A DNA stretch of 39,514 nucleotides from Deinococcus aerius (GCF_002897375.1 NZ_BFAG01000023.1:1-39514), one strand, 5' to 3'. Counted from the stretch's first letter, positions 30,757-38,894 are shown. Notes: generated by a model from the sequence alone, not told the origin. Program-made: numbers and translations.

Positions 30757-32865
30757 TCAGGTGGCCGCCCGCTCCCGGCGCCGCCTCCGGGCATAGCGCA
30801 ACTCCGCGGCGATGAACGCGGCGGTGTTGAGCACGTAGGTGGACGCGAGCAGCGTCAGCAGCAGGCCCCGGGTGCCCGGCTGCACCAGCCCCTCCGGCGG
30901 GGGAAAACGGATCAGCCCCGCCGGCGAGGCCAGCCCGGCGAGCGCCGCGCCCCAGGCGAGCAGCAGCACGCCGCCCCAGGCGCCCTCCAGCAGGGAGCTG
31001 CCCGGCAGCAGCAGCGCGGCCAGGCGGTAGGGGGCGGGGCGGCCCTGCCGGTGAGCCCCGGTGGGCCGCGGGACGAGCAGCGCGAGCGCGAGCCCCGCCA
31101 GCACCCCCAACGCCGCCAGGAAGGCCCACCCCAGCCGCACGCCCTGACCCGGCCCCGGGGCGAGGGTGCCCAGGGGGTCGCGCAGGTCGCGCATCAGCGT
31201 CACGCTGAGGTCACCCTGCACGGCGCGGGTCAGGCTGCGGTCGTCGGGGTAGCACAGCCGGGGTTCCCCGGGGCGGTAGGCCCGCTGGAAGAGGGTGCCC
31301 GGCGTGCCGGGGCTCAGGCCGAGGTTGTAGGCGGCGGCGGCGAGGTCAGGCCGGTCGGCGAGGGCGGCGCGGTAGAGGTCGCGCGCCTGGGGCAGGTCCC
31401 CGCGCGCCTGCGCGATCACGCCGAGGTTGTTCAGCGCGCAGGGGTCGCCGGGTGCCCGGGCGTAACGGTCGCGGGCCGCGCTCTCGTCCCCGTCGAGCTG
31501 GGCGCTCAGCCCCGCGAGCAGCGCCGTGTCGGGGGTCGCCCGCAGGTCCAGGTCGTCGAGCTGGGCCGCGTACCAGCCCCCGCCGTACGTGCCGATGTTC
31601 AGGGCGGGAGCCTGGAGGCGGGCGGCGGCGCCATTCGCCCACTGCCACCCCGCCACGCTCGTCAGGAGTCCGGCCGCCAGCGCCACAAGCACCAGCCGCT
31701 CCCCGAAGGGGGCGTACAGCACGGCCACCCGCCGCGCCCGCGCGAGGGGATGACGACCCCAGGAGGCCCAGCGGCCCCCCAGCGGGCGCAGGTCCTCCCC
31801 CTGGACTCGCCACGCCCGCAGCGTCAGGGCGAGCAGGGCCGCCCCCAGCGCGAGCAGCAGCGCCAGCGTCACGAGCCGCAGCACGGCCCGCACCTGCTGC
31901 GGCGCCTCCGGCCCCAGGTTGTAGAGGGTCCCGGCCCGCAGCCCCCGCGAGAACTGCCGCCACTCCTCGGCCTCGCCGCCCCGGCCCTGCGCGTCGAGCA
32001 AGTCGGCGTAGCGCGCGTACAGGGCCGGGCCGCCCTCGAAGCGGGGGTGCAGGTCGCGCAGGTAGCGCATCCAGACCTCCGCCCGCCCCAGCCGCCCCTG
32101 GTCGAGCAGGGTCCCCACGTAACCACTGGGGTTCCCATAGGCGAAGAGCGCCTGGCGGCTGACACGGACCTCCGGGTCGTAGCCCCGCGCGGCGGCGTCC
32201 CGGCGCGCCCGGTCGAGGGCGAGGTCGGCGGCGGCGGGAAACCCGGCGGCGTCCAGCCCCGCCGCGAGCTGCACCCAGGCGGGAAAGGGCAACTCGGCCC
32301 CCAGCGTGCGGCGCACCGCCTCCAGGGTGGCGTAGCGGTCCCCCCGCCGCGCCGCCTGCCCCGCCTCTGCCAGCGCCAGGAAGGGGTTGAGGGGGTCCTC
32401 GCGGGCCGCCCGCGCCAGGTCCTCGGTGGGCACCAGGCGGGCGGCGCGGGCCAGCCACCCCGTCACCTCGGGGTCGGGGGGAAAGACCACCCGCTCCAGC
32501 ACCTCACCCCCGCCCCCCGGGTCCCCCAGCGTGAAGCGCTCGACGTACCCGTCCCCCTGGGTGGAGACGCGCAGGGTCCCGCCCGTCGCGTCCAGCGACG
32601 TGACTGGGGCGGGCAGGGCGTAACGGGCCCTCAGCCTGCCGTCCTCCCCCACGGCGTCCACCATCGGCCCAACGCCCAGGTACACGGTGTCCCCCAGCGT
32701 CACCGGGCCGGTCAGGTCGCCCAGCTCCGCCGGGTAGGTCCGCGCCCAGCGCAGGGCGGGGCCGTCCTCGAAGCGCAGGGTGCGGCCCACGAGCGCGGCG
32801 TCCGCCCCCGCCACGCCGTCCAGGAACAGGCCGCCCAGCAGGGCGAGGAGCAGGGCGCGCCTCAT
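30757..32865 (-). CDS. Large TPR-containing membrane protein
   Basis: 702-residue protein of unknown function. A signal/anchor segment (1-22, MRRALLLALLGGLFLDGVAGA) precedes a beta-propeller-like stretch (about 30-130, PVTLGDTVYLGVGPMVDAVGEDGRLRARYAL). Alpha-helical repeats follow (140-320). Membrane helices lie near 330-355 (LVTLALLLALGAALLALTL) and 394-413. A clear TPR pair spans about 445-515 (ALLAGLSAQLDGDESAARDRY, LNNLGVIAQARGDLPQARDLYRAAL). Several further C-terminal helices (about 575-690) complete it. Its start overlaps the PlsY-like stop (ATGA). It probably scaffolds an envelope assembly; no enzyme motif is visible. Confidence 0.72.
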   Translation of the reverse strand: MRRALLLALLGGLFLDGVAGADAALVGRTLRFEDGPALRWARTYPAELGDLTGPVTLGDTVYLGVGPMVDAVGEDGRLRARYALPAPVTSLDATGGTLRVSTQGDGYVERFTLGDPGGGGEVLERVVFPPDPEVTGWLARAARLVPTEDLARAAREDPLNPFLALAEAGQAARRGDRYATLEAVRRTLGAELPFPAWVQLAAGLDAAGFPAAADLALDRARRDAAARGYDPEVRVSRQALFAYGNPSGYVGTLLDQGRLGRAEVWMRYLRDLHPRFEGGPALYARYADLLDAQGRGGEAEEWRQFSRGLRAGTLYNLGPEAPQQVRAVLRLVTLALLLALGAALLALTLRAWRVQGEDLRPLGGRWASWGRHPLARARRVAVLYAPFGERLVLVALAAGLLTSVAGWQWANGAAARLQAPALNIGTYGGGWYAAQLDDLDLRATPDTALLAGLSAQLDGDESAARDRYARAPGDPCALNNLGVIAQARGDLPQARDLYRAALADRPDLAAAAYNLGLSPGTPGTLFQRAYRPGEPRLCYPDDRSLTRAVQGDLSVTLMRDLRDPLGTLAPGPGQGVRLGWAFLAALGVLAGLALALLVPRPTGAHRQGRPAPYRLAALLLPGSSLLEGAWGGVLLLAWGAALAGLASPAGLIRFPPPEGLVQPGTRGLLLTLLASTYVLNTAAFIAAELRYARRRRRERAAT

Positions 32866-33428
32866 GCGGGCCGCTTCTCCACCCGCAGCAGATGCAGGGC
32901 GCGCACCGCCATCGCCGCGCCCCCCGCCAGCAGGTCGGGCAGGCCGCCGAAGCGCAGCGCGAGCAGCATACCGAGCGGGACGACCACCGCGGTGGCGAAG
33001 GGGACGGCGTTCAGCCCCAGCCGCGCCTGGAGGGTGCCTTTGTACAGCGGGATCAGCGCCAGCCCGGCGGCGAGCATCCCGCCCAGCGTGACCGGCGCGA
33101 CGACGAGCAGCGCCCCCATGAGCGGCGCGATGCCGCCCCCGCCCGCGAAACGGAAGAACACCGGGTAGCAGTGCCCCAGCACCACCGCCAGCGTGGCGGG
33201 CCAGGTGAGGTCCGGCGTCAGCCAGCGGGCGAGGAGCGCGGCGGCCACCCCCTTGGCAACGTCAAAGGCCGTCACGCCCAGCGCCGCCGCCAGGCCGTGC
33301 TGGCGGTACGTGCCGCTCCCGCCCGGCAGGTCCCGGTCACGGATGTCCGCCCCGAGGGCGCGCGAGTACAGCACGCCCGCCACCAGGGAGCCGAGCAGAT
33401 ACGAGACGAGGACGACCAGGGCGAGCAT
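32862..33428 (-). CDS. PlsY-like membrane protein with altered catalytic motifs
   Basis: 188-residue integral membrane protein with the size, topology and block order of PlsY (acyl-phosphate:glycerol-3-phosphate acyltransferase). Motif 1 is present as SYLLGSLVAGVLYSR. Motif 2, normally GSGNxGATN, reads GSGTYRQHG; motif 3, normally GHxxPxFxxFxGGKGVAT, reads GHCYPVFFRFAGGGGIAPLMG and so lacks the conserved lysine. Catalysis is doubtful; a derived lipid-binding or different acyltransferase role is possible. The start is set at the second ATG (33426-33428), because TAGAAT lies 7 nt before it. Starting at 33437 would add MRR and place the start inside the -10 box. It heads a coupled operon with the TPR protein. 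Confidence 0.75.
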   Translation of the reverse strand: MLALVVLVSYLLGSLVAGVLYSRALGADIRDRDLPGGSGTYRQHGLAAALGVTAFDVAKGVAAALLARWLTPDLTWPATLAVVLGHCYPVFFRFAGGGGIAPLMGALLVVAPVTLGGMLAAGLALIPLYKGTLQARLGLNAVPFATAVVVPLGMLLALRFGGLPDLLAGGAAMAVRALHLLRVEKRPA

Positions 33429-33435
33429 TCGGCGC

Positions 33436-33441
33436 ATTCTA
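33436..33441 (-). promoter_or_regulatory. Leaderless-type -10 box of the plsY-like operon
   Basis: TAGAAT on the minus strand, 7 nt before the chosen ATG. It overlaps an upstream in-frame ATG. Confidence 0.6.
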
Positions 33442-33490
33442 GAGCGAGCGGGCAGGCGGGACGTGCTTCAGTACAGCGCCTGATCCTTGA

Positions 33491-33515
33491 CCCCTCTTCC
33501 CTGGTGGGAGAGGGG
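33491..33515. repeat. Intergenic palindrome, CCCTCTCCC family
   Basis: CCCCTCTTCCC (33491-33501) / GGGAGAGGGG (33506-33515) with one extra T, followed by GGGGTGAGGGGG. It is the same family as the copies at 11310 and 17971. Confidence 0.65.
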
Positions 33516-33592
33516 CGCTACGAAGCAGCGGGGTGAGGGGGAGCCGCGGGAAGAACACCTGTTGAACCCCTGTCGTCACCCGGCCCGCCCTC

Positions 33593-33598
33593 TAAACT
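33593..33598 (+). promoter_or_regulatory. Leaderless-type -10 box of the ThiF/MoeB gene
   Basis: TAAACT, 7 nt before ATG 33606. Confidence 0.55.
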
Positions 33599-33605
33599 CC
33601 TCCCC

Positions 33606-34355
33606 ATGACTTCCCCCTCCCCCCAGCCTCCCCTCTCGCGGGACGAACTGCGGCGCTACTCGCGGCAACTGCTCGTGCCCGAGTGGCAGGAGGCGGGCGC
33701 GCAGGAGCGGCTGCGGGCGGCGGCGGTCCTCGTGGTGGGGGCGGGCGGGTTGGGCGGCCCCGTGATCCTGCAACTCGCCGGGGCCGGGGTGGGGCGGCTG
33801 GTGATCTCGGACGGCGATGCGGTGGACCTCAGCAACCTGCATCGCCAGACGCAGTTCACGGCGGCGGACGTGGGGCGGCGCAAGGCCGAGGTGGCGGCGG
33901 CTCGGGCGCAAGCCCTCAATCCCCGGGTGGGGGTGGAGGTGGCCCCGGCGCTGGACGAGGGCAATGCCGACGCACTCGTTACGGGCGCTGACCTCGTGGT
34001 GGACGCGACCGACAACTTCGCGGCGCGGTACGGAATTGCGGATGCCTGCCGCCGGGCGGGCCGCGAGTGGGTGTGGGGCGCGGCGAGCGGCACGGCGGGG
34101 ATGGTCAGCGTGTTCGGGCCTGGCCTCGGCCTGCGCGACGTGTTCCCCGACCCCGGCGAGGCCGAGTCCTGCGACGAGGCGGGCGTGTTGGGGCCGCTGC
34201 CGAACATCGTGGGGGGCGTGATGGCCCTGGAGGCTCTTAAAGTGCTGGGGGGGGTGGGGGACGTCTTGCGGGGGCGGCTGTGGACCTTCGACGCGCTGGA
34301 CGGGCGGGTGCGGGTCCTTCGGCTCCGTGAAGCCGTCTCTTCCGGGCAGGACTGA
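33606..34355 (+). CDS. ThiF/MoeB-family adenylyltransferase, zinc cysteines missing
   Basis: 249-residue E1-like enzyme that adenylates the C-terminal glycine of a small sulfur-carrier protein (ThiS or MoaD type) with ATP. Blocks seen are RYSRQLLVPEW, the ATP loop VLVVGAGGLGGPV, SDGDAVDLSNLHRQTQFTAADVGRRKA with the catalytic Arg/Lys, VVDATDNFAARY and CDEAGVLGPLPNIVGG, which keeps the Cys used in thiolation or linkage. The two CxxC pairs that hold structural zinc in MoeB/ThiF are absent (GLGLRDVFPDPG stands where CYRCLFP would be). So it may belong to a divergent or zinc-free subgroup. It is alone here; no thiS, moaD or thiG adjoins. The pathway (thiamine, molybdopterin or other) is undecided. 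Confidence 0.85.
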   Translation: MTSPSPQPPLSRDELRRYSRQLLVPEWQEAGAQERLRAAAVLVVGAGGLGGPVILQLAGAGVGRLVISDGDAVDLSNLHRQTQFTAADVGRRKAEVAAARAQALNPRVGVEVAPALDEGNADALVTGADLVVDATDNFAARYGIADACRRAGREWVWGAASGTAGMVSVFGPGLGLRDVFPDPGEAESCDEAGVLGPLPNIVGGVMALEALKVLGGVGDVLRGRLWTFDALDGRVRVLRLREAVSSGQD

Positions 34356-34425
34356 GGCGCCCTTCTTGTCTCCCCGGGGACAGCGGAACTGCCTAGAAAA
34401 GTGGGCGCAGGGCGGGTTTCCCGGC

Positions 34426-34481
<56 letters not shown>

Positions 34482-34502
34482 TCATTCGACGGAGGACCCC
34501 CC

Positions 34503-34847
34503 ATGGCAAGGACCCGCCAGACCGCCGCCCGTGAAGACAGCGAGCCCCAGGCCCCCGCCGCCAGGGAGCGCGGCAAGATTTCCAAGACGCAGATCATCGA
34601 GCAGGTCGTGGGCCGCACCAGCCTGAACCGCAAGCAGGCGAGCGCGGCGGTCGCCTGCATGGTCGAGACGGTCGTGGACGCCCTGCGCTCTGGCCGCAGC
34701 GTGGGGCTGCCCGGCCTGGGCACCCTGAGCGTCATCCAGACCGCCGGGCGTCAGGGCGTGCGCCCCGGCACCAGCGAGCGCATTCAGATTCCTCCCGGGA
34801 AAAAGATTCGCTTCAAGGTGGCGACTACCCTCCGCGGCAACCTCTAA
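34503..34847 (+). CDS. hup: DNA-binding protein HU with N-terminal extension
   Basis: 114-residue nucleoid protein that bends and compacts DNA. The HU core begins at about residue 25: [52 protein letters not shown], then the DNA-binding arm around [23 protein letters not shown]. The first 24 residues ([20 protein letters not shown] plus ARERGK) form a charged, disordered-looking extension that ordinary HU lacks. Deinococcus HU proteins are known to have such extensions. The Arg/Pro-bearing arm keeps the intercalating proline region (IPP). GGAGG precedes ATG 34503. It is monocistronic, with an inverted repeat at its promoter. Confidence 0.93.
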   Translation: MARTRQTAAREDSEPQAPAARERGKISKTQIIEQVVGRTSLNRKQASAAVACMVETVVDALRSGRSVGLPGLGTLSVIQTAGRQGVRPGTSERIQIPPGKKIRFKVATTLRGNL

Positions 34848-34909
34848 CCCGCAGGCGCAGTGACAGGCCGCTCCTCGTGGGGTGGCCCACGGTTCAGCTT
34901 TGTGACCTG

Positions 34910-34935
34910 CCCTACCCGCCCCCCCATGGGTAGGG
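34910..34935. repeat. Hairpin in front of the ABC importer operon
   Basis: CCCTACCC (34910-34917) / GGGTAGGG (34928-34935), an 8-bp stem with a 10-nt C-rich loop, 20 bp before ATG 34955. No T-run follows. Confidence 0.45.
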
Positions 34936-34954
34936 GATTAGGTTGGGACCCATC

Positions 34955-35857
34955 ATGAAGACCATCCTCTGGCTCTCGCTGGCCGCCCTGCTGGGCCAAG
35001 CCGCGGCCAAGCCCATCGTGGTGGGCAGCAAACTCGACCCCGAGGCGCAGATTCTGGGGCAGATGATCGTGCTGACTCTGCGAAACGCCGGGTTGGAGGT
35101 CACCGACCGCACCAACCTGGGCGACACCGGCGTGAACCGCAAGGCGATCCTGGCGGGCGAGATCGACGTGTATCCCGAGTACACCGGGAACGCGGTGTAC
35201 CTGTTTCCCCAGGCCAAGATCAGCACCACGGAGGCGGGGAACCCCGGCAAGATCTACGGGTACGCCCGGCAGCTCGACCTGAAAAACGGCGTCACCTGGC
35301 TCCGGCCCGCCAACGTGAACAACACCTGGGTGATCGCCGTGCCGCAGGCCCTCGCCGCGCAGAACAAGCTCAATTCGGTCGCCGACCTGGCCCGTTATCT
35401 GAAGGGCGGCGGAAAGTTCAAGATCGCGGGCTCGCCCGAGTTCTTCAACCGCCCGGACACCATGCCCGCCTTCGAGAAGGCCTACGGCTTCAAGCTGCGG
35501 CCCGACCAGAAGTTGGTGCTGGCGGGCGCCACCCCTCCCCAGACGCAGCAGGCGGCGGCGAACGGCACCAACGGGGTCAATGCCGCGATGGCCTACGGCA
35601 CCGACGGCACGCTGGCCGCGCTGAAGCTCGTGGCGCTGAAGGACCCGAAGGGCGCGCAGGCCGTCTACCAGCCCGCGCCGATCATCCGCACCGCCGTCCT
35701 GAAGGCGAACCCGCAGATCGCGGCGCTGCTGAACAAGACCTTCGCCACCCTGACGCAGACGACCCTTCAGGGCCTGAATGCCCAGGTCGCGCTGGAGGGC
35801 CGCACGGCGCAGGACGTGGCGCGGGACTACCTGAAGAGCAAGGGGCTGATCAAGTGA
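34955..35857 (+). CDS. Substrate-binding protein of an osmoprotectant-type ABC importer
   Basis: 300-residue OsmF/OpuCC/ProX-type periplasmic binding protein. The signal peptide (about 1-18, MKTILWLSLAALLGQAAA) has no lipobox Cys, so it should be soluble in the periplasm. The mature protein starts KPIVVGSKLDPEAQILGQMIVLTLRNAGLEV, and the GDTGVNRKAILAGEIDVYPEYTGNAVYLF segment (about 52-80) is the hallmark of QAT-family binders, with the YPEYTG block. It is first in a four-gene operon. By family it binds a quaternary amine such as glycine betaine, choline or carnitine; the aromatic cage cannot be verified by eye. ATG 34955 is preferred to the upstream TTG. Confidence 0.9.
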   Translation: MKTILWLSLAALLGQAAAKPIVVGSKLDPEAQILGQMIVLTLRNAGLEVTDRTNLGDTGVNRKAILAGEIDVYPEYTGNAVYLFPQAKISTTEAGNPGKIYGYARQLDLKNGVTWLRPANVNNTWVIAVPQALAAQNKLNSVADLARYLKGGGKFKIAGSPEFFNRPDTMPAFEKAYGFKLRPDQKLVLAGATPPQTQQAAANGTNGVNAAMAYGTDGTLAALKLVALKDPKGAQAVYQPAPIIRTAVLKANPQIAALLNKTFATLTQTTLQGLNAQVALEGRTAQDVARDYLKSKGLIK

Positions 35858-35876
35858 GCGCGGGCTTTTTCCCCCT

Positions 35877-37085
35877 GTGGGACAAGCCCAGACCGTGAGC
35901 GTCTCGGGCTGGCGAGGGGCGGGGGCCGGGTCGGCTTCCGCCCCCTCCCCTGTCGTGGGCGGCGCGGGCAGTGTCCTCCTGCTGGCGGCCCTGCCCATGC
36001 TGGCGGGCGCGCTTCTGCCCTGGGTGCTGCTGCGGCCCAACCGCCTCGCCCCGGGGGAGTACCTGCGGCTGCCCCCCCTGTTGGCCGGGGCCGGGCTGCT
36101 GCTGGCGGCGCTCCCCTTCCTCGCCACCCGACTCGCGCCGAGCCTGACCTGGCTCGCAGCATCAGCATCGCTCGCGGTCGTGGCGGGAGTCTGGGCTCTG
36201 GGGGAGCAGACGCGGGCGGCGCTGATCGGCCAGCCTCCCTTCGCGCGGGCGAGCGCGGCGAGCGGCGCGTGGCTGTTCCTGCTGGGGGCGGGGATCGCCG
36301 TCCGCGGGGCCGGGCTGATGGGTCGCCGCCAGCGCTGGCTCGCCTGGGCCTGGCTCCCCGCGGTCGCCGCATTCATCCTGGCCGGGCACCTGAACGCCTG
36401 GTCCGTCCTCGTTGAGGGGAGGAACGAGGGGCCGCGCTGGGGACAGGAGCTCGCGCAGCACCTGCGGCTGGTGGGGGAGGCCCTGGGCTCGGCGCTCCTG
36501 ATCGGCGCCCCGCTCGCGGTCTGGGCCGCGGGCCGTGCCCGGGTGGCGGAAGGGGTTCTGGGTGTGGCGAACGGCATCCAGACCCTGCCGAGTCTCGCGC
36601 TGCTGGGCCTCCTGATCGCGCCGCTCTCGGCCCTGGCAGATACCCTTCCGGCCCTGCGCGCCCTGGGCGTCAGCGGGATCGGCGCCGCCCCGGCCCTCAC
36701 CGCGATGACCCTGTACGCCCTGCTCCCGATCCTGCGGAACGGCGTGGTGGCGCTGCGGGGGGTGCCGCCCGGCCCGGTGGACGCCGCCCGGGGGATGGGC
36801 ATGACCCCGGCGCAACTCTTCTGGCGGGTGCGCCTGCCGCTCGCCCTGCCGGTGTGGCTCAGCGGGGTCCGGCAGGCCGCCGTGCTCCTCGTCGGGGTGG
36901 CGTCCGTGGCGGCCCTGATCGGGGCGGGGGGACTGGGCACCTACATCTTCAAGGGTCTCCAGAGTGCCGCCGCCGACCTGATCCTGCTCGGCGCGGTCCC
37001 CGCCGCCCTCCTCGCCCTGGGGCTGGACGCGGGCCTGCGCGGGCTGGAGGTGCTGCTGGGCCGCTGGCTGGGGCGGGCCGGATGA
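35877..37085 (+). CDS. ABC permease with extra N-terminal membrane domain
   Basis: 402-residue inner-membrane subunit. The C-terminal ~215 residues are a standard OpuCB-type permease: LRLVGEALGSALLIGAPLAVW, VANGIQTLPSLALLGLLIAPL and the ATPase-contact EAA-like loop RGVPPGPVDAARGMGMTPAQLFWRVRLPLALPV, then a final GAGGLGTYIFKGLQ. The N-terminal ~185 residues add about four or five more helices (from AGSVLLLAALPMLAGALL to WLPAVAAFILAGHL) absent from the partner permease. They may be a regulatory or sensing module. The start is probably GTG 35877, 19 bp after the binding-protein gene; GTG 35895 is an alternative. Its stop overlaps the ATPase start (ATGA). Confidence 0.88.
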   Translation: MGQAQTVSVSGWRGAGAGSASAPSPVVGGAGSVLLLAALPMLAGALLPWVLLRPNRLAPGEYLRLPPLLAGAGLLLAALPFLATRLAPSLTWLAASASLAVVAGVWALGEQTRAALIGQPPFARASAASGAWLFLLGAGIAVRGAGLMGRRQRWLAWAWLPAVAAFILAGHLNAWSVLVEGRNEGPRWGQELAQHLRLVGEALGSALLIGAPLAVWAAGRARVAEGVLGVANGIQTLPSLALLGLLIAPLSALADTLPALRALGVSGIGAAPALTAMTLYALLPILRNGVVALRGVPPGPVDAARGMGMTPAQLFWRVRLPLALPVWLSGVRQAAVLLVGVASVAALIGAGGLGTYIFKGLQSAAADLILLGAVPAALLALGLDAGLRGLEVLLGRWLGRAG

Positions 37086-38014
37086 TCGAGCTTCAGGGGC
37101 TCGAAAAGCGGTACGGGGACCGCTACGCCGTCCGCGACCTCAATCTCGTCTTTCCCGAGGGCGAACTCACGGCGCTGCTGGGGCCATCGGGCTGCGGCAA
37201 GACCACCACGCTGCGGATGATCAACCGCCTGATTGAACCCGGCGCGGGCCGCGTCCTGCTGGGGGGGCGCGACACCCGCGAGCTGCGCCCCGAGGAGTTG
37301 CGGCGGGGCATCGGGTACGTCATCCAGCAGGTCGGGCTCTTTCCCCACCTGACGGTTGCGGGGAATGTGGCGACGGTGCCCGAGTTGCTGGGCTGGGACC
37401 GCCGCCGCACCGCCCGCCGGGTGGACGAGTTGCTGGACCTCGTGGGGCTGGACCCCGAGCAGTACCGCGCCAAGAAACCCGCCCAGCTCTCCGGCGGGCA
37501 GGCGCAGCGCGTGGGGGTGGCGCGGGCGCTCGCCGCCGACCCGCCCGTCCTCCTGATGGACGAGCCCTTCGGCGCCCTCGACCCCCTCGCTCGGGACCGC
37601 CTCCAGACGGCTTTTCGCGCCATCCAGCGCCGGTTGAAAAAGACGGTCGTGCTCGTCACCCACGACATCGACGAGGCGCTGCGGCTGGGGGACCGGGTCG
37701 CGCTGATGAACGCGGGCACCCTGGCCCAGTTCGGCCCGCCGGACGAGCTGATTCACCGCCCCGCCAGCCCCTTCGTGGGTCAGTTTCTGGGCGAGGACGC
37801 GGCCCTGCGCCAGCTCGCGGGCCGCACCGCCGCCGAGTTCGCGCGCCCGGGTGATCCAGCCGGCCTCCCGGCGGTCGAGGCCACGCTCGACGCCCGCCGA
37901 GCCCTGGGCGTCCTGCTGCGCGAGGGGACGGACGCCCTGGCGGTGACGCGGGGGAACGAGGTCCTCGGCGTGCTGCGCTGGCAGGACCTGCGAACGCGGA
38001 GGGGACAGCCGTGA
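37082..38014 (+). CDS. ATP-binding subunit of the osmoprotectant-type ABC importer
   Basis: 310-residue OpuCA/ProV-like ATPase. Walker A GPSGCGKT at 34-41, Q-loop VIQQVGLFPHLTV, signature LSGGQAQRVGVARAL, Walker B VLLMDEPFGALDP and switch His in VLVTHDIDEAL are all intact. After residue ~240 comes a short CBS-like segment (about 265-305; ATLDARRALGVLLREGTDALAVTRGNEVLGVLRWQDL). CBS pairs in OpuA-type transporters sense ionic strength; only one half-size copy seems present here. It overlaps both neighbours (ATGA with the first permease, GTGA with the second), so the importer subunits are made in fixed proportion. Confidence 0.93.
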   Translation: MIELQGLEKRYGDRYAVRDLNLVFPEGELTALLGPSGCGKTTTLRMINRLIEPGAGRVLLGGRDTRELRPEELRRGIGYVIQQVGLFPHLTVAGNVATVPELLGWDRRRTARRVDELLDLVGLDPEQYRAKKPAQLSGGQAQRVGVARALAADPPVLLMDEPFGALDPLARDRLQTAFRAIQRRLKKTVVLVTHDIDEALRLGDRVALMNAGTLAQFGPPDELIHRPASPFVGQFLGEDAALRQLAGRTAAEFARPGDPAGLPAVEATLDARRALGVLLREGTDALAVTRGNEVLGVLRWQDLRTRRGQP

Positions 38015-38745
38015 CCGCCCGTCCCCGTTCCCTCCCCTGGGGTGCCCTCCTGTGGCCGACCCTGCTGGCCCTCTGCCTGCTCCCCGGCGTGCTGCACCGG
38101 CTGGTGCAGCCGCTCTCGCCGGGTGCGCCGCTGACCTTCGATCCCCCGCTGTGGCAGCTCACGCTGACGCACCTGGGGCTGGTGCTGCTCGCCACGGGGG
38201 CCGTGCTGCTGCTCGGCCTGCCGCTGGCCGTGGCCGTCACGCGCCCGGGGCGGGAGGCGCCGCGCGCGCTGATTGAAACGCTCGTGGGGTTGGGGCAGAC
38301 GGTCCCCACCCTCGCCATCCTGGCGCTGGCCGTGCCCGCCCTGGGCTTCGGCTGGGCACCCACCCTGCTGGGCCTCATCGTGTACGGCCTCGTCCCGGTC
38401 GTCAGCAACGGGGTGGCCGGACTGCTGGCGGTAGACCGCGACCTGCTTGGCGCGGCGCGGGGCATGGGCATGACGCCGGGCCAGCAACTCCGGCGGGTCG
38501 AGTGGCCGCTGGCCCTGCCCGTGCTGCTCGCCGGGGTCCGCACCAGCGTGGTGTACAACGTCGGGACGGCGACCGTGGGGGCAGCGCTGGGAGCCGGGGG
38601 CCTGGGCAGCCCGATCATCAATGGCCTCTCCCAGCAGAACTCCGGGCTGGTCCTTGTGGGGGCCGTGCTGGCCGCGCTGCTGGCCCTGAGCCTCGACGCC
38701 CTGCTGGGCCTGGTCGCGCCCCGGGAGCAGCCTCCCTCCGGGTAA
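38011..38745 (+). CDS. ABC permease, osmoprotectant-type
   Basis: 244-residue permease with an OpuCD-like layout: an N-terminal helix (about 10-30), then LTLTHLGLVLLATGAVLLLGLPLAVAVT, LVGLGQTVPTLAILALAVPAL and the coupling loop VDRDLLGAARGMGMTPGQQLRRVEWPLALPVLLAGVRTS. GAGGLGSPIINGLSQQN follows, as in the first permease. The two permeases form a heterodimeric channel. Translation starts at GTG 38011, overlapping the ATPase stop by 4 bp. It is the last gene of the operon; only a weak GGGCAGCGCTCCC hairpin follows. Confidence 0.9.
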   Translation: MTARPRSLPWGALLWPTLLALCLLPGVLHRLVQPLSPGAPLTFDPPLWQLTLTHLGLVLLATGAVLLLGLPLAVAVTRPGREAPRALIETLVGLGQTVPTLAILALAVPALGFGWAPTLLGLIVYGLVPVVSNGVAGLLAVDRDLLGAARGMGMTPGQQLRRVEWPLALPVLLAGVRTSVVYNVGTATVGAALGAGGLGSPIINGLSQQNSGLVLVGAVLAALLALSLDALLGLVAPREQPPSG

Positions 38746-38775
38746 AGGGCAGCGCTCCCGTTCCACCCCTGATTG

Positions 38776-38792
38776 TGATGAAATGCTCATAA
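38776..38792 (+). promoter_or_regulatory. Weak RDRM-like site upstream of the carD leader
   Basis: TGATGAAATGCTCATAA matches the RDRM consensus at 11 of 17 positions, with the CATAA half-site perfect and TGATG one base off. It lies 8 bp before a TAAGGT -10. It may be chance. Confidence 0.25.
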
Positions 38793-38800
38793 AAGGCTGT

Positions 38801-38806
38801 TAAGGT
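38801..38806 (+). promoter_or_regulatory. Candidate -10 box of the carD transcript
   Basis: TAAGGT, 7 nt before ATG 38814 of a 23-codon open frame and about 225 bp before carD. Confidence 0.45.
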
Positions 38807-38813
38807 GAGAATC

Positions 38814-38885
38814 ATGCGGAATGGGTGTTTCCTCCACGGCTTCCCCACCGCACTGACCCTCCCAACCTGCTCCGCCCCCTCCTGA
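38814..38885 (+). CDS. Possible 23-residue leader peptide ahead of carD
   Basis: ATG 38814 to TGA 38883 would encode MRNGCFLHGFPTALTLPTCS plus APS. Its ATG sits 7 nt behind a TANNNT -10, the arrangement used by leaderless genes here. It ends 10 nt before a strong hairpin. No homology is known; it may be chance. Confidence 0.25.
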   Translation: MRNGCFLHGFPTALTLPTCSAPS

Positions 38886-38894
38886 AAATGTCCC

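Noticed and set aside
34366..34381. TGTCTCCCCGGGGACA palindrome after the ThiF-like gene as a terminator
   Set aside because: No T-run follows and the stem is short; it may just be a G+C-rich chance palindrome.
38774..38791. TGTGA...TCATA as a CRP-type site
   Set aside because: The half-sites are 8 nt apart instead of 6, and the right arm is TCATA rather than TCACA.
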